From assembly GCA_028288775.1 (NCBI GenBank), contig JAQGHP010000508.1, positions 1 to 8,643 on the forward strand: DNA of 8,643 nt, read 5' to 3'. This document shows positions 1 to 4,961 of this stretch, in pieces. Below the pieces are notes generated by a model that was not told the origin of the DNA, did not search any database, and saw nothing but the letters and a program-made list of their open reading frames with translations. Positions within the stretch are counted from its first letter, which is position 1; each line of letters begins with the position of its first letter. A program made the translations under genes and the position numbers. Source of the stretch: Phycisphaerales bacterium. GTDB taxonomy: Bacteria > Planctomycetota > Phycisphaerae > Tepidisphaerales > Tepidisphaeraceae.

Positions 1-18
1 CGTGTGCTCTTCCGATCT
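1..18 (+). other. Illumina TruSeq adapter remnant at contig end
   Basis: The first 18 bases, CGTGTGCTCTTCCGATCT, are identical to the 3' end of the TruSeq read-2 adapter as I know it, in the orientation in which that adapter directly precedes an insert. The sequence after it reads immediately as transposase codons. An exact 18-base match at the extreme edge is far better explained by untrimmed adapter than by biology. The bases should be masked, and residues translated from them are not real. Confidence 0.96.
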
Positions 19-19
19 C

Positions 20-253
20 TGGCTGCTGCCGCCGGCGCAGTGGCCGGTGCGCCGGCCGTCGGACTGGCGGCGGTGGGTTGACGAGCCCCAGACGCGGGCC
101 GAGGAGGAGGCGCTGGCCGAATCCGTCCGCCGCGGTCGCCCCTTCGGCGACGGGCAATGGACGTCGCGCACCGCCCGGCGATTGAGCCTTGAGTCAAGCC
201 TGCGCCCCCGCGGCCGCCCCCCTAAACCCGCCGCCAAGCCCCAAGGCGAATGA
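20..253 (+). CDS. REP-associated tyrosine transposase (RAYT), C-terminal fragment
   Basis: This is the last 77 codons of a RAYT-type protein (Y1/IS200-like superfamily), cut by the contig edge. RAYTs are single-copy HUH-type transposases thought to move or maintain the REP palindromes around them. The catalytic HUH and Tyr motifs would lie upstream and are not visible. Recognition rests on the characteristic family tail: a WPV-RPSDW segment, then WVDEPQT, an Arg-rich SVRRGRPFGD block, W-SRTARRL, and the end motif LESSLRPRGRPPKP. The gene stops with TGA at 251-253. A perfect 18-bp palindrome lies 8 bases downstream, which fits the RAYT/REP arrangement. Whether the full gene is intact cannot be told from this window. 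The upstream part is lost to the assembly break, perhaps because the element is repeated in the genome. Confidence 0.82.
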   Translation, partial: WLLPPAQWPVRRPSDWRRWVDEPQTRAEEEALAESVRRGRPFGDGQWTSRTARRLSLESSLRPRGRPPKPAAKPQGE

Positions 254-261
254 CCGCAGAA

Positions 262-312
262 AAAGGGGTCGGGAGTCTTAAAAATTTTGCAAAAAAGACT
301 CCCGACCCCTTT
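262..312. repeat. REP-like palindrome just downstream of the RAYT gene
   Basis: Arm 262-279 (AAAGGGGTCGGGAGTCTT) is perfectly complementary to arm 295-312, giving an 18-bp stem around a 15-base A/T-rich loop that itself contains AAAATTTT. Position directly behind a RAYT gene, and a further copy at 368-388, argue for a REP/BIME-type element rather than a simple terminator. It could still terminate transcription, because the stem is flanked by A and T runs on both strands. Confidence 0.85.
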
Positions 313-367
313 ATGCTCTGGGGGGCGATGCGGGGCGGCTGGAGGGATGCGGGGAGGACGACGGCCG

Positions 368-388
368 AAAAGACTCCCGACCCCTTTT
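368..388. repeat. Third copy of the REP-like arm, overlapping a stop codon
   Basis: AAAGACTCCCGACCCCTTTT is repeated here in the same orientation as the right arm of the palindrome at 262-312. It is a single arm with no partner nearby on its right. Its last two bases form part of the TAA stop (387-389, minus strand) of the STAS gene, so the repeat abuts and partly supplies that gene's end. With the first two arms it forms a small REP cluster around the transposase tail. Confidence 0.82.
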
Positions 389-731
389 AGGGGAGGGCGC
401 GGGCTTGTTGGACGGCGTCGTGGAGGGCGGGGGTCATTTTGAGGACGGTTTCGAGGCGGCAGTGGCGGAGGACGTCGAGGACTATGCCTCGGGCGCCGGC
501 TACGAATAGAGCTCCGCCGGCTTTGCGGGCGGTGCCGGCGGCGCGGAGCAGCATGCAGATGCCGCTGCTGTTGAGCATCTCGACGCCGGAGATGTCAATG
601 ACGGCCCGCGGGTGCGCGGTGGCCGCGGCGAGGAAGGGAGTTTCGATCCGACCCAAGGCGTCCCGGGTGAGGTCGCCGGCGAGTTGCAGCACGGTCACGC
701 CGTCCACTTCGATTTGGGTGTGGCTTGCCAT
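387..731 (-). CDS. STAS-domain protein, anti-sigma factor antagonist type
   Basis: The product is 114 residues, the usual size for a stand-alone SpoIIAA/RsbV-like STAS protein. Such proteins bind an anti-sigma kinase and release a sigma factor, or act in a related phosphorylation switch in the cytoplasm. The N-terminal strand VDGVTVLQLAGDLTRD is typical, and the core DISGVEMLNSSGICMLLRAA at residues 46-65 carries the conserved phospho-acceptor region. Ser56 aligns with the phosphorylated Ser58 of SpoIIAA. The usual Asp of the DSSG motif is Asn54 here. The ATG at 731 was chosen because AGGAG stands six bases before it and the family begins there; the open frame runs upstream to 995 but that part looks non-coding. 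No kinase or phosphatase partner is in the window, so the pathway is unknown. The stop codon lies in a REP-like repeat. Confidence 0.87.
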   Translation of the reverse strand: MASHTQIEVDGVTVLQLAGDLTRDALGRIETPFLAAATAHPRAVIDISGVEMLNSSGICMLLRAAGTARKAGGALFVAGARGIVLDVLRHCRLETVLKMTPALHDAVQQARALP

Positions 732-737
732 GGGGAA

Positions 738-742
738 CTCCT
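738..742 (-). promoter_or_regulatory. Shine-Dalgarno site fixing the STAS start
   Basis: On the minus strand AGGAG ends six bases before the ATG at 731. It is the only good ribosome binding site in this long open frame, and it decides for the 114-residue form over the 202-residue reading that begins at 995. Confidence 0.75.
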
Positions 743-839
743 GCGCGGGGTGGGTCGACGCCGTTGATCGATTGAGAAGTCCTCTACGGCCCGCCCCGGA
801 ATATCCTGCCTTCGGGAGGGAACGGCAACGGGGCAAGGC

Positions 840-868
840 AGTATCGCTTGCATCTCTTAAGGCATCAA
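840..868 (-). promoter_or_regulatory. Candidate sigma-70-type promoter of the STAS gene, with overlapping dyad
   Basis: On the minus strand TTGATG (863-868) and GATACT (840-845) are separated by exactly 17 bases. Each hexamer matches four of six consensus positions. The site is about 110 bases upstream of the STAS ATG. An imperfect dyad, CATCTCTT (851-858) and AAGGGATG (867-874), seven of eight pairs, covers the spacer and -35 box and could be an operator. Both calls rest on pattern only. Confidence 0.35.
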
Positions 869-927
869 GGGATGTCGTAGGCGGTTTTTCCTGATAGCCC
901 GCTAAATGACCGTACACGATCCGTAAA

Positions 928-979
928 TTGTGGTGCAGGCTTTTAGCCTGCGTTTGCAGCCTGAAATGCCGCACCACAA
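928..979. repeat. Compound palindrome between the STAS and DUF2141 genes
   Basis: Outer arms TTGTGGTGC (928-936) and GCACCACAA (971-979) pair perfectly over nine bases. Inside, CAGGCT/AGCCTG (936-941 and 945-950) forms a six-bp stem with a three-base loop. Alternative pairings exist, for example CTGC (948-951) with GCAG (956-959), or AGGCT (937-941) with AGCCT (958-962). This layered symmetry looks like an intergenic REP- or MITE-like element. There is no T tract, so it is not a classical terminator, although it lies 23 bases beyond the DUF2141 stop and could protect that mRNA's 3' end. It is unrelated in sequence to the palindrome near the RAYT. Confidence 0.72.
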
Positions 980-1001
980 GCTCACAGGCACGCACGGTTA
1001 A

Positions 1002-1544
1002 CTAGAAGTATTGGAGGCTGATTGTGAGTTTCGCGCCCTCGGCGGGCAAGGTGAACCGAGCCTCTTCGAAGGTGGCGGCGCGGAAAGCGGGCTTGGGGTT
1101 GTTGGTGACGCCGTATCCTTCCGTGGGGACGCCCAGGCCATTGCGGTCCATTTGGCCGTTGCGGTTTTCGTCGTGCAAAACCGAAGCGGAGTATTTGCCC
1201 GGCGGCAGGTCCACGCTGAAGGTGACGGAGTCAGCGTCCGCGGCCTTCACCTGCCAGTCCACGGCTTTCGCTTTGACAGTGGGGAAACCGTCGGCGGCCT
1301 TGAACACGCCGAAGACCAGATCGCCTTTGTGATTCCGCAGGTCCGTGACTTTGATGGTGAGCGTGGCACGGGGTTCGGCGTCGCGCGCGGCCGTGGTGGA
1401 AGAAGCGGAAACACCCGCCGCGAGAAGGGCGAACAGGCACCACAGCGCGGTGGCCCGCGCGGGCGCGTAAGCCGCAGTGAGCGGGGGTCGGGCCGGGATG
1501 GCCGGTTGCTCCAATCGGTGCGCTCCTCGAATACGTATCAGCAC
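1002..1544 (-). CDS. Secreted DUF2141-family protein
   Basis: This 180-residue protein matches the DUF2141 pattern. After a signal peptide come TLTIKVTDLRNHKGDLVFGVF (residues 61-81), the strand VTFSVDLPPGKYSASVLHDEN, a DENRNGQMD loop (125-133) resembling a calcium-binding DxNxNG motif, the hallmark GLGVPTEGYGVTNN (136-149), and a final beta strand LTISLQYF. The molecular function of the family is unknown; members are predicted exported beta-sandwich proteins. The hydrophobic segment at about 32-47 with a possible VSA cleavage site after residue 47 supports export, though the 31-residue leader before it is long. The start is GTG at 1544, supported by AGGGAGG at 1549-1555 four bases upstream. 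It lies 133 bases after the metallohydrolase gene on the same strand, so co-transcription is plausible. No separate promoter was recognised. Confidence 0.85.
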   Translation of the reverse strand: MLIRIRGAHRLEQPAIPARPPLTAAYAPARATALWCLFALLAAGVSASSTTAARDAEPRATLTIKVTDLRNHKGDLVFGVFKAADGFPTVKAKAVDWQVKAADADSVTFSVDLPPGKYSASVLHDENRNGQMDRNGLGVPTEGYGVTNNPKPAFRAATFEEARFTLPAEGAKLTISLQYF

Positions 1545-1677
1545 GGAACCTCCCTTGCGTCGTGACTACGTTCAGTCCATCCCGAGTTTAGGCGAGTGCG
1601 AGATCGCGAAGTCTGGCCGGCCGCATATTTTGCACTGCAGGGCTGGGTCCGGTGCGGTGAACCCCGGGCGGGTGGTT

Positions 1678-4233
1678 TTACTTAGACCCGTCGCGTATTT
1701 CGTCCACGAGGTGGGACTCGTCGTTGAGGATCTGGTCGAGAAATTGTGTTGTGAAGACGGCGTTGGCCGCGGCCGGGCAGCCGTGGCAGTCGCGGTTTGG
1801 GAGGATGTCGAAATCGCCGGCGGAGGTCTTGAGGGACAGGTGAAGGGAGCGGTAATCGGCGCGGGGCTGGCCGGTTCGGCCGTTGCGGCCGCAGAGCTTC
1901 AAGGGGCCGATGCCGTAGTTCTGGTCGGGCCAGGAGATGGGCGACGTGGGCCAGGCGCTGCACACCATCAGGGAGCCAGAGGTTTTACCGAGCGGAAGTT
2001 GCAGGCCCAGGTGGCTGGCCTGCGGACCGCCCGGAAAGCGGGAGAAGATTGCCAGGTCAATCGCGCCGGTGGGGCCGGGCCGGGCCCAGGTCGGCAGGGT
2101 GATTTTGCCGGAGATCATCCGGTATCCCTGGCCTACGTCGCGCGCTTTGCTCCACTGGGTTTCGAAGGTGGAAAAGAGCTTAAGCTGGCCGAAGCCGGTC
2201 GGGCGGGCCGGATCGTACGCGCGGGCGTCAACGACGAGAAGCATGTCGGTGCCTCCTGCGTCGCCTCGTTCGTCGCGGAAAATGGCGGCGACGTTCACGG
2301 TATCACCCGCGCTCACCTGGCGTTTGTCCAGCAACACCGCCGCGACGGCCACCGTTCCGTCCGCGGCGGGGGGCGGGCCGTCGAGGACCCGCACGGATTC
2401 GAACGTCGCGTCGCCCGCCAGCGTAGCCGCGGGGTAACACCCGGCCATTCGGTATCCGAGCGGGAAGTCGAGATCGACCTGCTTCACGAGCGTCTCAAAC
2501 GAATCGAGCGTTTGCGGCTTTCCCATGTCGGCGCTCTTGAGGTTCCAGAGGAATTTGTGGACCGGCGCGTAGTCGAGCAGCAGGTCGTGGGTGAGCGGTT
2601 CCGCGCCGTCCGCGGTGACTAATATTTCCGCATCAAGCGGCATTTCCGCCGTGAAATTCCCGCCCGCAGCGAACTGCTTCAGCACCTCGGCGCCGCGACG
2701 CACCGTGACAGTCCCGTCGCGATCCTTGCCGGTGATGAAGTCGTAAATATGGCCCCGCACGCGCACGGCGAGCGGCAGACGCTTGGCCGGCACGGGCTCC
2801 GGGGCGAAATAGATCGGGCTGGCCAGCGCAACCTGCCATCGGCCGTCGGGGCCGTACGCGCGGGCCGCGTACCAGCAGGGGGACGACTCGGTCACGCTCC
2901 AGGAGAGCTGCACGTCCTGCTTCGCGGGCTCCCACGATTTCACGACGACGCCGTTGCGGATTAGTTCGACCCTGGCAATGCCTTCGGGCATGCCGCTCTT
3001 AGCGTCGGAAGTGGCGAGCGTCCAGTTGTGGTGCGAGTGATGCGCATCGATGTTCACGGCGTGCGGCTTGCCGTCGGAGGGGATGGTGGAGCCGCTCATG
3101 TTGCCGTCGATGCTAAGCAGCAGCAGCGGGCCGGTGGTGGCCATGGTGCGGCCCTGGCGGACGGCTTGCGCGAGGGTGGGGTTGTCGGATTTTCCGCCGG
3201 GGCCGACGTAGAGGTAGGTCGCCCACAATCCCGGCACGTTTTTGCTCAACGTCGGCCGGTCGAAGCAGGCGTCGCTGTCGGCGAAGGCGGGGATATAAAA
3301 TCCGCGGTTGAGGAGATTGAACCACAATTGGTGGGCGTTTTGGTCGTCGGGCTCGTCGCTCAACACGCTGATGCCGTCGAACGACGGACCGGCGTAAGCG
3401 TCAAAGATCAACTCGCGGCCGAGGTTATTTCCCGGAAAATCGGACCATTTGCCCAGCCACTTCTTCTCCGGGAAGTAGCGGACGGGGTGAACGGGAAACA
3501 GCACGCCTCCCTGCGCGTGGACGATGCGGGCGGCGGCGTGGTAGGGCGGGTCTTCGGGAATCAGAAACGGATCGTCCACGCCGATCAGCACGTTATGGCC
3601 GAGAAGGCTCTTGGGCCGTTCGCCGCCAATGAGCAGACTGAAGTCGCCATCGGATACTTTGGCGCACTCGGCTTTGTAGCCGGCGAGATCGAGTTTCCCC
3701 GCGCCGCCGTATTCTTGATTGACGTATGCCCAATCCAGGCCGTTGGCCCGGCATGTGAGGGCGAGGTCGGGGTAGCTGGTCTGCCGCTGCATCTCGCCAT
3801 GGATCATGTGGACGTGCGCGTCGCCGCACACCCAGCCGAGCTTGCGAAGGTCGATGAATCGTTTGAGCTTGAGTTCGACCGTGACGCTCTTGTCCGCGAC
3901 GATCTCCACTTCCGCGGCGTCGGTCAGGTACTGCGGCCCTTGGCCGGCAATGAGCTTCGTCTTGCCGGGCGGCAGATCGAAGGTGCCTTCGCCGGGAATG
4001 AAGACGCCGTGGGCTTCGACGTGGGGCCAATCGGCCGCGGTTAATCCGATCCGGTCGGCGGGGTAGGTGCCGTCAGATGCTTGAAGGGAAAGGCGGGCTG
4101 GGAGGAGCTGGCCAGTTTGGGCGTCCGTCACGCGGACGGCAAGCTTTCCCGTTTCCGGCGCAGCACGTGCAATGGGGACGAACTGGACGAGCAGCAGAAT
4201 AAGGACGGCACAAGCCGCGCGAAGTGTTTTCAC
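1678..4233 (-). CDS. Secreted PHP/CehA-McbA-like metallohydrolase with accessory domains
   Basis: The 851-residue product starts with a signal peptide (hydrophobic 8-20, ARA cleavage site near residue 24). A carboxypeptidase-regulatory-like beta domain follows (28-125, with VRVTDAQTGQLLPARLSL). A PHP-superfamily core occupies roughly 130-375: GDAHVH places His140 and His142 in the metal-binding HxH position, with further candidates at Glu205, His213, His249 (FPVHPVR) and Asp319/Asp321 (FADSDA). This layout resembles CehA/McbA-family hydrolases, some of which cleave carbamate or amide pesticides. The true substrate here is unknown. Residues 376-475 look Ig-like, and the rest is probably more beta domains ending in a Cys-containing tail (Cys758, 781, 816, 819). 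The GTG at 4233 was chosen because the signal peptide begins there. It lacks a clear Shine-Dalgarno site, and the longer reading to 4635 runs through two terminator hairpins. DUF2141 lies downstream on the same strand. Confidence 0.83.
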   Translation of the reverse strand: MKTLRAACAVLILLLVQFVPIARAAPETGKLAVRVTDAQTGQLLPARLSLQASDGTYPADRIGLTAADWPHVEAHGVFIPGEGTFDLPPGKTKLIAGQGPQYLTDAAEVEIVADKSVTVELKLKRFIDLRKLGWVCGDAHVHMIHGEMQRQTSYPDLALTCRANGLDWAYVNQEYGGAGKLDLAGYKAECAKVSDGDFSLLIGGERPKSLLGHNVLIGVDDPFLIPEDPPYHAAARIVHAQGGVLFPVHPVRYFPEKKWLGKWSDFPGNNLGRELIFDAYAGPSFDGISVLSDEPDDQNAHQLWFNLLNRGFYIPAFADSDACFDRPTLSKNVPGLWATYLYVGPGGKSDNPTLAQAVRQGRTMATTGPLLLLSIDGNMSGSTIPSDGKPHAVNIDAHHSHHNWTLATSDAKSGMPEGIARVELIRNGVVVKSWEPAKQDVQLSWSVTESSPCWYAARAYGPDGRWQVALASPIYFAPEPVPAKRLPLAVRVRGHIYDFITGKDRDGTVTVRRGAEVLKQFAAGGNFTAEMPLDAEILVTADGAEPLTHDLLLDYAPVHKFLWNLKSADMGKPQTLDSFETLVKQVDLDFPLGYRMAGCYPAATLAGDATFESVRVLDGPPPAADGTVAVAAVLLDKRQVSAGDTVNVAAIFRDERGDAGGTDMLLVVDARAYDPARPTGFGQLKLFSTFETQWSKARDVGQGYRMISGKITLPTWARPGPTGAIDLAIFSRFPGGPQASHLGLQLPLGKTSGSLMVCSAWPTSPISWPDQNYGIGPLKLCGRNGRTGQPRADYRSLHLSLKTSAGDFDILPNRDCHGCPAAANAVFTTQFLDQILNDESHLVDEIRDGSK

Positions 4234-4277
4234 GAGCGGCAACAATAGCCAAACGCGACGCCGGCACACAATAAACG

Positions 4278-4311
4278 AAAAAAAACCCGGTGCTCCCCTG
4301 AACACCGGGTT
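4278..4311 (-). terminator. Intrinsic terminator pointing into the metallohydrolase gene
   Basis: Minus-strand arms AACCCGGTG and CACCGGGTT pair perfectly over nine bases (4303-4311 with 4284-4292) around a ten-base loop and run straight into eight T residues. This is a textbook rho-independent terminator. Its T run ends about 44 bases before the proposed GTG start, which leaves little room for a separate promoter and makes an attenuator role possible. Confidence 0.85.
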
Positions 4312-4336
4312 CCCCAAGATTCGAGTGTTTGTCGTT

Positions 4337-4400
4337 AAAAAATCCCCCGGGCAAGCGTGTCGTCTGGCCGACCGCCGGCCGGACGACACTGCCCGTGGGA
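4337..4400 (-). terminator. Second, larger terminator-like hairpin upstream of the first
   Basis: On the minus strand a long interrupted stem forms: TCCC/GGGA, then CGGGCA/TGCCCG (4390-4395 with 4348-4353), a three-base bulge, GTGTCGTC/GACGACAC (4382-4389 with 4357-4364) and GGCCG/CGGCC, closed by a five-base loop. It is followed directly by TTTTTT (4337-4342). It is about 26 bases upstream of the nearer terminator and in the same direction. Confidence 0.72.
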
Positions 4401-4961
4401 ACCAACCGCGCTCCATGAACAGGTGACTTACCAAGGTCACCTTGCCGCCAACATGACGGCTTACGTTTGACCCGAGATCAAAGCGGATGCCAGCAGCCGG
4501 GAAATTCTTCGGGCTGCTTGCCGGAGGGATTTTCTCGCAGAAAACGGGCCTTTTGCCATGAACGGGTAACATGGGTGAGGCAACGGCAGGAAGGTGTCCG
4601 CGCGGTTTTTCAACAGCGTATGGTTGATCGCACATGCAATAGGCAATGGGTAAGCGGATCCCCTTGACCGTTTGAAACGGAAGACGTTGTTCAAATTGTC
4701 TCGGAAATTCCTTGAGGCGAGCGGCGGGCGGGGGTTACACTGCTGGGCCGGCGATATACGCCGGGGGAATGCAGCAGACAGTGGGTGCGGCGGGGTGCAG
4801 GTCATTGTAAAGTAGATTCCGCCGGCGCGGCTACAGCCCCCGTGCCCTTTGATGGAAACCGTTTCGATGCATGAAATTAACGCTCCGACTGCGAACCCAG
4901 TCCGGCCCGCGGCGGTAATACTTCAGCTTGTTCCCTGATTCACACCGAAGGAACGTCACCT
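4401..4961. other. Gene-free intergenic region with several hairpins
   Basis: No convincing coding sequence is present on either strand in these 561 bases. Several short perfect dyads stand out: GGTGAC/GTCACC (4422-4427, 4436-4441), AGCAGCC/GGCTGCT (4492-4498, 4512-4518), CCGTTT/AAACGG (4668-4680) and a nested CTGCTG/CAGCAG plus CCGGCG/CGCCGG structure (4740-4777). The region must hold the pilB promoter and probably that of the leftward gene. I recognised no named riboswitch. In particular, the conserved core of the GEMM cyclic di-GMP riboswitch was looked for by eye and not found. Confidence 0.6.
4849..4877 (+). promoter_or_regulatory. pilB: Weak candidate promoter for the pilB operon
   Basis: TTGATG (4849-4854) and TGAAAT (4872-4877) lie 17 bases apart, each matching four of six sigma-70 consensus positions, about 85 bases before the pilB start. 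Spacing is right but the -10 box is poor. Sigma-54 or another sigma factor is equally possible. Confidence 0.25.

Noticed and set aside
732..995. Longer STAS reading from 995
   Set aside because: It runs through a promoter-like region and a compound palindrome, lacks a ribosome site, and the family's normal start with a good AGGAG is at 731.
1545..1677. Terminator or promoter between the metallohydrolase and DUF2141 genes
   Set aside because: No stem with a T tract and no acceptable -35/-10 pair was seen in these 133 bases on the minus strand.
1764..1790. Heme-binding motif in the CHGC segment of the metallohydrolase
   Set aside because: A c-type heme site needs CxxCH; here the order is C-H-G-C followed by Pro, so the motif is absent.
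1477..4044. Long plus-strand open frames (1477-2622 and 3028-4044) opposite the metallohydrolase
   Set aside because: They lie antisense to a gene with intact domain motifs and show no domain, signal peptide or ribosome site of their own.
4234..4635. N-terminal extension of the metallohydrolase frame up to 4635
   Set aside because: The extension crosses two terminator hairpins, has no protein-like character, and would place the clear signal peptide in the middle of the protein.
4401..4961. Cyclic di-GMP riboswitch upstream of the MshEN-bearing pilB
   Set aside because: It would fit the biology, but the conserved GEMM-I core sequences were not found by eye on either strand.
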